From contig NZ_CP079863.1 of assembly GCF_025263485.1 (NCBI RefSeq), forward strand, positions 5,394,001-5,458,000: a stretch of DNA of 64,000 nucleotides, given 5' to 3'. Source of the DNA: Mycobacterium sp. SMC-2 (GTDB lineage Bacteria; Actinomycetota; Actinomycetes; Mycobacteriales; Mycobacteriaceae). Numbering within the stretch: the stretch's first letter is position 1; each line of letters opens with the position of its first letter. The notes beneath the pieces are model-generated. The model saw nothing but the letters and a program-made list of their open reading frames with translations. It was not told the origin of the DNA and did no database searches. The translations under genes were made by a program, and so were the position numbers. Below are positions 43,538-52,385 of this stretch, piece by piece.

Positions 43538-45136
43538 CTAAGAGGGCAGCATCATGTCCTTCCACGACTTCGCCTTCGTGTCGGTCACCAGGTCGGACTG
43601 CTGATACAGGCGGCCATCGGGAGCGAGGTAGTGGCCGGTCTGCGGATCGTAGCGAGCGATGGCAACTGGCGCGCGACGAGATCCCTTGGGCGTGAATGCG
43701 CTTGGCGTCGCCGGCACACCATCGCCTGGCCCCTTCCCGGGCGGCGGCCCCTCGGGAGGAGCGGGATAAGAAGCGTCTGGCCTCGGCGGCGAGGCCTGAC
43801 CCGGTCCGGTAACTGGCGGTGAGCCGGGGGGCAACGGTGTTCCATCTACCGGCCCGAAAATCCGTTCCCCGGAGTTGATTCGGTCATCAGGCGGGATTCC
43901 CTGAGACAGGAGGTTGGGATCCAGCGGATAAGGGCCAAGAACGTGCTGACGAATCGCCAATGGCTCGTAAGGCTTGTCGCTATTGCAGATTTCAACGGTG
44001 GGCGCGCGTTTTCCGGGGTGGCCCATACAGGGATAGTTGCGGGCACCGCGAACCGAGCTCGGTGAATCCTGCGGCAGCTTGCAATAAAGCCCATCAGGCG
44101 TATCTATCTCACTCGTGTCGTCGGCCGACCGCCATGCCGACGGCGGCAGAAACCCCACAGTGCATGGCGGTGGATCTTCCATAGAGACGGCGAAGTCCCC
44201 TAGCGGCAATCCGGTCGGGTTGTTCCACCCGCCCGCCGCCGCGGTGGCAGCAACGTACGGCGGCAACAGTACCAACAACTGCTCCAGTGAAGGGTTGTAG
44301 GTCACGCCGATCTGGCCGATAGTCCTGAGATTCGCCAGCAATACCGGCAACGTGGGTTTCACCTGGTTCAGCAGTCGTGCCACCTCTTGGGCGGAGCCTG
44401 GGCCGGTATCCAACAACTTTCGGATTTGCGGGTCGTCCATGACGGTTTGCTCGGTTACTCCCGCTAGGCTATGCGCCCACAGTCGGATCGCGGCGCCACT
44501 CTGGGCCTGTGAGTCCAGGAATGATCTGCTGTCATCAATGAGGGTGCGGGTGCGACCGGCAACGCCGTTGGCGTCATGGCTGATCTTCGCCGCCGAGTCC
44601 ATGAATGAGCCGAGGTCGTAGCCCGCACCGTTGAATGCTTTGAAAGACTCTTCGAGCAAGCCAGCGAGCTTGTCCCCGGGAATGCTGGCGATCAGGGAAC
44701 TCACCCGGTCGAGCATGGGACTGATTGGTTGCGGGATTGTAATGTCCCGCATCGATATACGCGAACCATCGCGAAGATACGGCCCGGATTCAGTGCGTGG
44801 AAGCAGATCGACGTACTGTTCTCCCACCGCCGAGACGCTGTGCACCTGGGCTTGTAGGTCCGCCGGAATCTTCGGTGAGGTGTTGAGGGACATCGTCGCC
44901 TCTGCACTGTTGCGTGCCAGTCTGATCCCAGTGACCTTGCCGACCTGCACTCCGCGATAAGTCACATTGCTGAAGCGGTATAGGCCGCCGGCTGCGGGCA
45001 ACTCCATCTTCACCGTGATGCGTCCGATACCCAGTAGCGTCGATACCTGCATATAGTTAACGACCATCACCGGAATGCCGACCATCGATGCAATGGCGAA
45101 GATCGCCAATTGGATTCGGACCAAACGTGTCAGCAT
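43538..45136 (-). CDS. mceF: MCE-family protein, MceF position
   Basis: A 532-residue MCE protein, last in the six-gene operon. An N-terminal membrane helix (about 8-30) precedes the MCE domain (about 38-115, with RFSNVTYRGVQVGKV), then a long helical region. The tail from about residue 425 is rich in Pro and Gly (GTPLPPGSPPVTGPG and following), and the extreme C terminus contains YDPQTGHYLAPDG. MceF subunits form part of the hexameric shuttle between membrane and outer envelope. Its start overlaps the MceE stop by one base (TGATG). Confidence 0.88.
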   Translation of the reverse strand: MLTRLVRIQLAIFAIASMVGIPVMVVNYMQVSTLLGIGRITVKMELPAAGGLYRFSNVTYRGVQVGKVTGIRLARNSAEATMSLNTSPKIPADLQAQVHSVSAVGEQYVDLLPRTESGPYLRDGSRISMRDITIPQPISPMLDRVSSLIASIPGDKLAGLLEESFKAFNGAGYDLGSFMDSAAKISHDANGVAGRTRTLIDDSRSFLDSQAQSGAAIRLWAHSLAGVTEQTVMDDPQIRKLLDTGPGSAQEVARLLNQVKPTLPVLLANLRTIGQIGVTYNPSLEQLLVLLPPYVAATAAAGGWNNPTGLPLGDFAVSMEDPPPCTVGFLPPSAWRSADDTSEIDTPDGLYCKLPQDSPSSVRGARNYPCMGHPGKRAPTVEICNSDKPYEPLAIRQHVLGPYPLDPNLLSQGIPPDDRINSGERIFGPVDGTPLPPGSPPVTGPGQASPPRPDASYPAPPEGPPPGKGPGDGVPATPSAFTPKGSRRAPVAIARYDPQTGHYLAPDGRLYQQSDLVTDTKAKSWKDMMLPS

Positions 45137-46404
45137 CAGTCACCACCCTCATCCATGGGCGGAAAGTCCGTTACCGCCTGGACGGTCACTGCCGGCGCCG
45201 TTGTACCGGAGGGGTTCGGTCTCAGGTCGGGAAGCCACGGCCAGCCCTCCTGCCCCGGTGGCATAAGCGCAGCAGGCGACCGCCCATCCGACGTTGTCGT
45301 CACGCCGGCGCCAGGTTGCGCGTATGTGTAGTTCAGGTACCACGGCTCCCCCGGCGCCGGCACCAGCTTCGCGCCTTCCTCACCCCATCGGGTACCAAGC
45401 AACAACGTCCGCTTGACGCGTGGAACGGTGAGATCCAGCACGGCAAACATGTTCATGTAGTCACCCCGGACCGCCCGATCGATGAGGTCCTGCGTGTATG
45501 GGAATGTCGGCGCATACGCGAGGACCGTGTCCAAGTCCGGTCCGATATCGGCGATCGCACGAACCGCCGGCTCAATGCTCTTAAGGTTCTTCACCAGATC
45601 GACCTTGGTGTTGTCAACCAATCCGGTGGCGGTATCACTGAACACGCGCAGCTTGTCGAGCGCGGTAGTGATGCGCGGCCTTTCCCTAATCAGCACTTCC
45701 AGCGCGCGCGGCAATCTTTCCAGTGCTCGCTCGACGGTCTCACGTTGTTCGGCGAAGTTCCCGGCGAACCGGTTCAGGTCTTGGATTGACTCAATGATAT
45801 TGCCCCGCTGTTGGTTCAGTACACCTATGAACTTGTCGAGCTGCGAGAGCAGTTCCCGGACTTCACCTTCGCGCCCCGACAGCGCGGCGTTGAAGTTGTG
45901 GATGATGTCACCGATTTGCCCCAGTCCTCCGGCATTGACGACTGCCGACAGCGAGGCCAGCGTCTGCTCAGTCGACGGATACGTCGACGACCGATTCAAA
46001 GGAATGGTTGCGCCGGGTTGAAACCGCCCGGTCGGTCGTTGCCCCAGCGGCGGATCGAGCGAAAGGTGCATCGATCCCAGCAGACTGGTCTGCCCCACCC
46101 TGGCCACTGCATTGGCGGGAACCACCACGCCGGGCTTAACCGAGATCTCGACGTCGGCGTGCCAACCTTGCACTGCCAAAGAGCCCACGCTGCCTACGAC
46201 GACGTTATTGATCATTACCGGTGAATTCGATTCGAGCGTACCGATATTCGCAATTTCCACATGGTAGACACTGGCACCTGGGCCTCGCCCCACAACGCCG
46301 GGAAGCGGCAGAGAGTTGAGTCCCGTGAAAGTACATCCGGTCACAGTGAGCATTGCACAACACAGGATGGCCAGAGTTCGCGATGGCCGCCGCCAACCTG
46401 TCAC
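45136..46404 (-). CDS. mceE: MCE-family lipoprotein, MceE position
   Basis: A 422-residue MCE protein with a lipoprotein signal: MTGWRRPSRTLAILCCAMLT is followed by a lipobox VTGC (about residue 24 is the acylated Cys). This is the usual feature of the fifth mce gene. The MCE domain lies near 45-125. GTG start overlapping the MceD stop (GTGA). The C-terminal end is Pro-rich. It probably anchors the complex to the outer face of the cell membrane. Confidence 0.9.
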   Translation of the reverse strand: MTGWRRPSRTLAILCCAMLTVTGCTFTGLNSLPLPGVVGRGPGASVYHVEIANIGTLESNSPVMINNVVVGSVGSLAVQGWHADVEISVKPGVVVPANAVARVGQTSLLGSMHLSLDPPLGQRPTGRFQPGATIPLNRSSTYPSTEQTLASLSAVVNAGGLGQIGDIIHNFNAALSGREGEVRELLSQLDKFIGVLNQQRGNIIESIQDLNRFAGNFAEQRETVERALERLPRALEVLIRERPRITTALDKLRVFSDTATGLVDNTKVDLVKNLKSIEPAVRAIADIGPDLDTVLAYAPTFPYTQDLIDRAVRGDYMNMFAVLDLTVPRVKRTLLLGTRWGEEGAKLVPAPGEPWYLNYTYAQPGAGVTTTSDGRSPAALMPPGQEGWPWLPDLRPNPSGTTAPAVTVQAVTDFPPMDEGGD

Positions 46405-47807
46405 GGCGACGGCCTATCAGCGGGGAGGAGCATGTCCTGCAGGTTGCTGACCGTAGGAAGGGGAGCCCCCGGGAACTTTGCAGGCGATGGGTACGCCGGC
46501 AGATGATCCGGTGCGGTGGGTCCCGGGGCGACCGCGGGGGGCTGCCCATATCCCGGCGGCGCCGATGTGTCGCCATTCAGGCCGGTGTATGCCGAAATTG
46601 CGGGCGGTAGCTCCGCTGGATCCGCCTTGGGGCCGGCGCCGCCGGGCGCCAGATTCGGCTCGCTGTAGATGATTTTGTCTGGATTTGCCGACTTCCGCAG
46701 GACTGGGTCGAACGGCACTGGTAGGTAGTTGAAGTTCATCTGTCGCAGTGCTGGACCGAGATATTCGGCACACAACTTGGCCGTCTCCGGCGCGGTAACG
46801 TTCTCAATCGCGCCGATCGCCGAGCAGATGAATTGCAGTGGATTCGAGAAGTTGTTGAGTACGAATGCCCCGGAAACAGCGCCGGTGTCCGGGTTGTAGA
46901 TGTTGTATCCATTGGCAAAGGCGTTGGGCGCCACATGCAGAATGTTTTGCAGATCCATGCTGTGGTCGGCGAGGTTCTGTGTCACGTCGGCCAGCCGCTC
47001 GATTTGTTCGGAGGCCTGGTCACGATTGCGTGCGACGAAACTCTGCACATCACCGACGGCAACGGACAAGTCCTTGAGCGCCGCGTCGAGATTCGACCTG
47101 TTGTCGTTCAGCACGCTGCTCAGGGTGGCGAGCCGGTTCTGGAACAGGACGAGCTGCTGGCCACTATCGCGAAGCGCCGTAACGAACGTCTGCAGATTCC
47201 CGATGGTCTCGGCAATGTTGCCACTACCTTCGGCTAAGGTGCGCCCAACCCCGGCGAGCTGCCTTATCGTCTGGCGCAGTTTGGCGCCGTTGCCGCCAAG
47301 CGCGTTGGCGGCGCTATCAATGAAACGTCCTACCGCAGTGGTAGAAACGTCACTGGTGGGCCCCAATTCGGTAGCCAGCCGCATCAATTGCGCCTTTACA
47401 TCATCCCACTCGACGGGAATGGCCGTTCGCTCTACGGGGATCACCGCGCCGTCCGGCATCCTGGGTCCGGTGGATTCGTATGCAGGCGTCAATTGGACAT
47501 AGCGTGCCGCCACCAGATTCGGCGCGACGATCACGGCTTTGGCATCTGCGGGAATAGGAACTGCGTGATCGACGCTCATGATGAGCTCGACCTGTTGTCC
47601 CTTAGGTTGTATGGCAACGATGCGGCCGACCTTGATCCCGGCCACCCGCACATCGTCACCTGGATATATGCCGGTCGCAGTGGAGAAGTACGCGGTGATC
47701 GTGCTTGTACGCCAAATGACGTGGCGAAGGACAACTGCCACTCCAGACAAGAGAAGCGCCACCAAGAGGGCTCCCAGTACAGCCGCGAACTTCCGGCGAG
47801 GCATCAT
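46401..47807 (-). CDS. mceD: MCE-family protein, MceD position
   Basis: A 468-residue MCE protein. N-terminal membrane helix (about 7-32), then the MCE domain with TATGIYPGDDVRVAGIKVGR near 43-62. A long coiled region follows, and a Pro/Gly-rich tail occupies the last ~70 residues. It starts by ATGA overlap with MceC. The fourth gene in the canonical A to F order. Confidence 0.88.
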   Translation of the reverse strand: MMPRRKFAAVLGALLVALLLSGVAVVLRHVIWRTSTITAYFSTATGIYPGDDVRVAGIKVGRIVAIQPKGQQVELIMSVDHAVPIPADAKAVIVAPNLVAARYVQLTPAYESTGPRMPDGAVIPVERTAIPVEWDDVKAQLMRLATELGPTSDVSTTAVGRFIDSAANALGGNGAKLRQTIRQLAGVGRTLAEGSGNIAETIGNLQTFVTALRDSGQQLVLFQNRLATLSSVLNDNRSNLDAALKDLSVAVGDVQSFVARNRDQASEQIERLADVTQNLADHSMDLQNILHVAPNAFANGYNIYNPDTGAVSGAFVLNNFSNPLQFICSAIGAIENVTAPETAKLCAEYLGPALRQMNFNYLPVPFDPVLRKSANPDKIIYSEPNLAPGGAGPKADPAELPPAISAYTGLNGDTSAPPGYGQPPAVAPGPTAPDHLPAYPSPAKFPGAPLPTVSNLQDMLLPADRPSP

Positions 47808-48889
47808 GAGTGGTTTCCGGTAAGAGGAATGCCGTTGTGCGGGAAGGGGAACAGCGCCCTCGGCAGCTCCCTATCCGGAGGCCGGCTGACGTTGCCCCTT
47901 CGGAATCCGAACGCATAGTCCAAAAACGGCTGGAGCATTTCTGGCATCTCCAGGTTTGCGACGAACGCGTTATAGTCGGCACCGCTTGAGACGACTTCGC
48001 CTTGCGTAAGCTCGAACTTCGCCAACCCTGGAAGTGCCTTGGCTATGGCATCGCGGTCTTTCTGCAGCATCGCCGTCACCGAGTTGAGTTTCTGCAGTGC
48101 GGGTGTCAGCTCCTTTTCGTTGTCGTGCACAAGGCCGGAAAGCTGCTTGGCCACCGCTGAGATGTTAGCGAGCAGTTCGGCGATCGCCTCCCGTCGATCG
48201 TTGAGAACTTCCAGCAGGGCATTGGCATTGAGAATAAGCGAGTTGACCTGTTGGCTGCGCTGCGCGAGGATCCCGCTGACGTCCGCGGCGCTCTTGAGCA
48301 GATCATCTAAATTTCGATTGCGGCTGTTGAGCGACTGTGACAATCGGGTCAAACCATCGAAGGCAGGCCCCAATTGGGGCGCGATCTGATCGATGGTCTG
48401 CGAGAGGGTCTCCAGCGACTGGTTGAGCGATGCGGTGTCGGTACCGGCGGCATTAGTAGTGAGTTCGCTCACCGCTTCGGTCAGCGTATACGGCGAGGAT
48501 GTACGAGAGATCGGGATGACGGAGTGGGGGTGCAGCGTGGCCGCGCCTGCGGACTCCAGGGTAAGCACCCGCTTGCCCAGCAGCGATCCCGTACGGATGT
48601 GGGCACTGGTTTCTGAGCCGAGTTGCACCGTACCGTCCATGGCAAACGTGACCAGTGCCTTGCCGCCGTGCAGCGAAACATCCTGCACGGAACCCACTTT
48701 CATGCCCGATAGCGTCACATCGTTACCAGTGACAAGCCCGCCCGCTTCGGTGAACAACGCCTGGTACGTGACTGCGGTAGCCCATGAGAACAACAGCTCA
48801 GGCTGAAGGCCTACGACGATCACGAGCGTGATCAGGACGAACCCGATTAGGCCAGCTCTGATGAGGTGAGATCCGCGATACTTGAGCAT
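47804..48889 (-). CDS. mceC: MCE-family protein, MceC position
   Basis: A 361-residue MCE protein with an N-terminal membrane helix (about 12-35) and the MCE motif TEAGGLVTGNDVTLSGMKVG (47-66). The helical domain (about 150-300) contains repeated hydrophobic heptads. Unlike D, E and F it has no extended Pro-rich tail. It overlaps MceB by one base (TGATG). Confidence 0.88.
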   Translation of the reverse strand: MLKYRGSHLIRAGLIGFVLITLVIVVGLQPELLFSWATAVTYQALFTEAGGLVTGNDVTLSGMKVGSVQDVSLHGGKALVTFAMDGTVQLGSETSAHIRTGSLLGKRVLTLESAGAATLHPHSVIPISRTSSPYTLTEAVSELTTNAAGTDTASLNQSLETLSQTIDQIAPQLGPAFDGLTRLSQSLNSRNRNLDDLLKSAADVSGILAQRSQQVNSLILNANALLEVLNDRREAIAELLANISAVAKQLSGLVHDNEKELTPALQKLNSVTAMLQKDRDAIAKALPGLAKFELTQGEVVSSGADYNAFVANLEMPEMLQPFLDYAFGFRRGNVSRPPDRELPRALFPFPHNGIPLTGNHS

Positions 48890-49914
48890 CAGGGTTCACC
48901 GCACCTTCCACCCTCTTGCTTGAACCAGGGGAACACCGCAGTTCGACCCTGAAGGTCACTGACTCGCAGTGTGAGGCCACAGATATAGAACTGGATGAAG
49001 CTGCCATATGAAGCCGTCCGCGTGAGTTTCCGGTAATTTTCTGGTGCGCGCCGTATGGCCGCGTCCAGATGATCCTTGTCCCGATCCAGCAGAGGGGCGA
49101 GGCGATTCAGCTGACCGATAGTTCCGGCCAGCGGTGAACGGGCCCGGGCTAGAAGATCGGCCAAAGACGCCGTCCCCTTGTCCAGTGAGTCGATGGCAGC
49201 GCCAATCGGATCGCGCTCCGACGCCAACTCGGTCACCATGCGTTCGAGGCGTTCGATCGCGGCGGAGAAATTGCCGCCCTCCTTGGTAAGCGTGCCCAGC
49301 AGCGTGCGCAGGTTATCTATCAGTTGCTCGACAGTTTGATTGTTGTCGGCCAGCGCATTCGTGAACGACGATGTGTTGGACAGCAACGATTCCACTGCTC
49401 CGCCTTGACCTTGCAGTACCTGCATGAGAGACACGCTGAGCGCATTGACGTCGTTCGAGTTCAGGCCCCGGATAACGGGTTTGAGGCCGCCCAGCAGTAG
49501 GTCAAGGTCAAGCGCCGGTGCGGTCCGATCGACGGGAATCTCGGACCCGGGCCGTAGCACTTGGGCAGTACCCGGCCCGTCGACAAGTTCGAGATATCGG
49601 TCACCGACCAGGTTCAGGTAGCGAACCATCACCTTGGTACCGGTGGTCAGCGCGACTTTGCGGTCGGCGTCGAACTCGACCGAGACCTTCTTGTCCGGCC
49701 GCATCGACAAGCTTTGCACCGTGCCGACTCGGACACCGGCCACTCGGACGGAATCTCCCGATTTGATCCGCGATATGTCCGCGAACACCGCCGAATACGT
49801 GTTCGTCGAGCCGGTTCGGTACTGACCGAAGACGAATAGGAGAAGGCCGGTCAAAACCACCATGACGATTGCGAAGACCGTGAACTTGACGATCACGTAC
49901 CGCGAACCCGTCAT
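48889..49914 (-). CDS. mceB: MCE-family protein, MceB position
   Basis: A 341-residue MCE protein, close to the usual length for MceB. N-terminal helix (about 10-30), MCE motif FADISRIKSGDSVRVAGVRV near 44-63, and a C-terminal segment with two Cys (FYICGLTLRV and GGRCGEP) that could form a disulfide outside the membrane. It overlaps MceA by ATGA. Confidence 0.88.
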   Translation of the reverse strand: MTGSRYVIVKFTVFAIVMVVLTGLLLFVFGQYRTGSTNTYSAVFADISRIKSGDSVRVAGVRVGTVQSLSMRPDKKVSVEFDADRKVALTTGTKVMVRYLNLVGDRYLELVDGPGTAQVLRPGSEIPVDRTAPALDLDLLLGGLKPVIRGLNSNDVNALSVSLMQVLQGQGGAVESLLSNTSSFTNALADNNQTVEQLIDNLRTLLGTLTKEGGNFSAAIERLERMVTELASERDPIGAAIDSLDKGTASLADLLARARSPLAGTIGQLNRLAPLLDRDKDHLDAAIRRAPENYRKLTRTASYGSFIQFYICGLTLRVSDLQGRTAVFPWFKQEGGRCGEP

Positions 49915-51107
49915 CCGGGCTGCCCGATCTGTGCGCCGTTGCGCGGCGGTCCGTCGATGGGTCCATACAAATATTGCTTAAGGGCATCGGAGTTCAACAA
50001 GATTCCCTGATTTCCGTACTTCCATGGGTTGGTGCCGACGTCGGCGACCAAGAAGGGCGGACGTGCTTCGTATGGGGGATTTGGTAGGCCCATATCGGCA
50101 CAATGCGGTCCACCCGTCGCGGCCACCCTCGGCAAATCGTGCGGAAAGCGATAGCGGTCCGGGGGGAACGGGAATCCGACAGACACCAGTAGCCCCGGCA
50201 CCGGCAAGGGTGGAAACTTGGTGAATGGCACCATGCCCGCCAGGCCGCAACTTAGGGCTGCGTGGTACCGGTCGGCCAGGTCGGTGGTCGGCACCAAAAG
50301 GTGCAGGACGTCGGTGAGCGCTTGCTGGTTGCCCCCCACGACTTCGTTGCCAATGTCCGCCAGGCCGATTGAGCTGATCAAGAGTGCGTCGAGGTTGCGT
50401 TGCTCGTCGACGATGGTCTGGCTAACGCTCGCCGCATTGTCCGCAATCCTTACCAATTCCGGCGCCGCGTCAGCATAGGCACTCGCCACTGCCGGTGTGA
50501 CCGCGATGTCACGGCTCAAGTTCGGCAGGCTCTGGTCGACCTGGGCCAGAAATGCGTTCATATCGCTGAGCGTCCGACCGAACTGAGCCCCCCGTCCGTT
50601 GAATGCCAAGGCAATCGCGCCGAGGGTCTCACTGAGCTTGTCCGGCTCGATCTTCGACAGCATCGACGTCAATTGCTGGAAGATCGTGTTGATCTCGACC
50701 GTGACATGCTCGGCTTGCAATACCTGGCCCGCGCCGAGGTTCTGTGGCGATGGGTCGGCGGGCGGTATCAACTCAACGAACTTGGCGCCGAAAATTGTCG
50801 TTGATGCGATGTTGACCAAGACGTTGTCCGGGATCGATTGCAAGGCAGAGGGATCCATAGCCAGGTGCAGGACGGCTTGGCCGTCGGGCCGCTCCTCAAT
50901 GGAAGCCACCTTTCCTACCTGGACGCCACGCATTTGCACCCGGGCGTCCGGATTCATGACCAGGCCGGCACGCGTTGACAACACCGTCACCGGCACCGAA
51001 GTGTCGGTGAAGCCGCCGCGGAACATGATCACAGCGAACGCGACGATGCCAACGATCATGGCAATCGTCATCAGCCCCGCCAACGGGCGGGCAACCGAGT
51101 GCGGCAT
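49911..51107 (-). CDS. mceA: MCE-family protein, MceA position
   Basis: A 398-residue MCE protein, first gene of the operon. N-terminal membrane helix (about 11-31), MCE motif STRAGLVMNPDARVQMRGVQ near 44-63, then the cholesterol-uptake-type helical domain. ATG preceded by a GGAGAG site. In described mycobacterial operons two yrbE permease genes precede mceA; here the upstream gene is a divergent secreted protein and no yrbE is present. Transport would need permease subunits from another locus. Confidence 0.88.
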   Translation of the reverse strand: MPHSVARPLAGLMTIAMIVGIVAFAVIMFRGGFTDTSVPVTVLSTRAGLVMNPDARVQMRGVQVGKVASIEERPDGQAVLHLAMDPSALQSIPDNVLVNIASTTIFGAKFVELIPPADPSPQNLGAGQVLQAEHVTVEINTIFQQLTSMLSKIEPDKLSETLGAIALAFNGRGAQFGRTLSDMNAFLAQVDQSLPNLSRDIAVTPAVASAYADAAPELVRIADNAASVSQTIVDEQRNLDALLISSIGLADIGNEVVGGNQQALTDVLHLLVPTTDLADRYHAALSCGLAGMVPFTKFPPLPVPGLLVSVGFPFPPDRYRFPHDLPRVAATGGPHCADMGLPNPPYEARPPFLVADVGTNPWKYGNQGILLNSDALKQYLYGPIDGPPRNGAQIGQPG

Positions 51108-51168
51108 CGGCTCTCCTCGCCCGCCAGGTTGAAAGTCCGTTGGCTCACCGGTAGCAACTATCCGGCAT

Positions 51169-51203
51169 AGCTAACCTCAGACATGCGACCGAGTCAACTA
51201 TTT
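51169..51203 (-). promoter_or_regulatory. Promoter with shared 18-nt element, mce operon
   Basis: The plus strand carries CGACCGAGTCAACTATTT at 51186-51203, identical to 8902-8919. On the minus strand TTGACT (51197-51192), a 17-nt spacer and TTAGCT (51174-51169) form a promoter facing mceA, whose ATG is about 62 nt downstream. The spacer is also similar to that of the ALDH copy at 40046. Confidence 0.65.
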
Positions 51204-51344
51204 ATTCAAAAAGCCCCGATTGCGCTCGCCTGGCCCTATAGCCTGTTGTCAGCGCGCCAATAGCGGGCGGCACACCGAGCGCCTGGCTGTCGCGGCGAAG
51301 TCGTGACCACTTTCGCTGCGACTACCGCAGAGATTGGAGGAGAC

Positions 51345-51803
51345 GTGGGAACCAAGGCACTCAGCGTCTTATTCGCGTCTGCTGCAGTGACGCTCGCACC
51401 GGTCGCCCGAGCTGACATGTTGATCGGCAACTACGACCTTGGGATCCCAAGCAGGTACGACTTCCACACCTGGGTGTGGGCAATCTCGCCATGCCATGAC
51501 ACCAGCAGCCTGGCCGCGGTGGCGGCATGCGTCCATGTCAGCGCAATAGCCAGGCCGGTAGCAAAGGCCTTCGACTACCAAGGAGACGCGCAACTGGCGG
51601 ACGGCCGGTACACGTTGAGCGTCGACGTTCCAGACGGTCTGCGCTGCGGGAACGTCTACTATGGCCCCACCATTGCCACCCATGACATCTACTCATGGGA
51701 CGCAACCACACTGGCCGGTTCTTTGCACAGTTCGTTCGCAACAGGCTGCGACGGGGCACTGGACGGGAGCTACAGCTACCCGTTCCGGCTCTCTCGAATG
51801 TAG
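51345..51803 (+). CDS. Small secreted protein
   Basis: A 152-residue protein with a clear signal peptide (MGTKALSVLFASAAVTLAPVARA, cleavage after the Ala-x-Ala near residue 23). The mature part has several Cys (PCHDTSS, AACVHV, LRCGN, TGCDG) that could form two disulfides. GTG start after GGAGGAG. It looks like the mycobacterial family of small secreted proteins of unknown function, and its end (YPFRLSRM) resembles the end of the secreted protein at 62631 (IPFRLDKIG). Divergent from the mce operon. Confidence 0.7.
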   Translation: MGTKALSVLFASAAVTLAPVARADMLIGNYDLGIPSRYDFHTWVWAISPCHDTSSLAAVAACVHVSAIARPVAKAFDYQGDAQLADGRYTLSVDVPDGLRCGNVYYGPTIATHDIYSWDATTLAGSLHSSFATGCDGALDGSYSYPFRLSRM

Positions 51804-51811
51804 CGCGCGTA

Positions 51812-51827
51812 CACCGAATATTCGGTG
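51812..51827. repeat. Perfect 16-nt palindrome
   Basis: CACCGAATATTCGGTG is a perfect inverted repeat with no loop and lies 9 nt after the stop of the secreted protein. Without a loop it is a poor terminator, so a protein-binding site is equally likely. Confidence 0.5.
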
Positions 51828-52335
51828 ACTATTCCAACTGCTGGTTACCGCCTTTCAAACACCCGTACCTCGCCGTTGGCGGATTGCTTGCCATCGTCGA
51901 CCGGCGATAGATGCAGGCAAGAAAGCAGATCGTTCCATAGGTCAATTATCGGCGTAGCTTAAGGCTCACACCTTTTGTTCGAATTTCCAACAAGAACTCG
52001 GATCCCCGGCTCGACGCCGACAGCCCGACATGGGCCGACTGGATCGCCAACAGCTCTCGCATGCCGGCGGACACCGGTAAGACCGGCATAGCCACCTCGA
52101 AGATAGGCGTTTGAAATGGCTCTGCCTATCAGTTGGCATAGCCGGATCACCGGCTCATCGATCCCGCGAAGGCTCACTCCGTGAACGCTAGATTGTCTCG
52201 TGAGTCTCGACCGACTGCCGCCCACAACAATGGCAGCCCGAATTTATGCCGCATGCGAAAAAGAGATCTTCCTGACGCAGGATCGCTCGCCTGAAAGGAA
52301 GCGATAAATCTTGGAGATGCGCAAGTAAAGCGCGC

Positions 52336-52351
52336 ACCACCTTTAGGTGGT
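52336..52351 (-). terminator. Weak terminator-like hairpin after the SDR gene
   Basis: ACCACC-N4-GGTGGT forms a perfect six-base-pair stem with a four-base loop, 35 nt downstream of the minus-strand SDR stop. The following minus-strand bases are GC-rich and then CTTTACTT, not a full T-run, so termination strength is doubtful. Confidence 0.4.
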
Positions 52352-52385
52352 AACGGCTTTCCTAAGTTTGCTGACTTTCCAGCGG

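Larger units (their letters stand above)
51804..52385. other. 582-bp intergenic region without a convincing gene
   Basis: The segment contains a perfect 16-nt palindrome CACCGAATATTCGGTG at 51812-51827, 9 nt after the secreted-protein stop, and a short hairpin at 52336-52351. An 88-codon minus-strand frame (51959-52225) has no recognisable motif or convincing start. No tRNA-like fold was seen. Confidence 0.5.

Noticed and set aside
51959..52225. 88-codon minus-strand frame in the intergenic region
   Set aside because: No motif, no good ribosome site and no neighbour overlap; chance frame.
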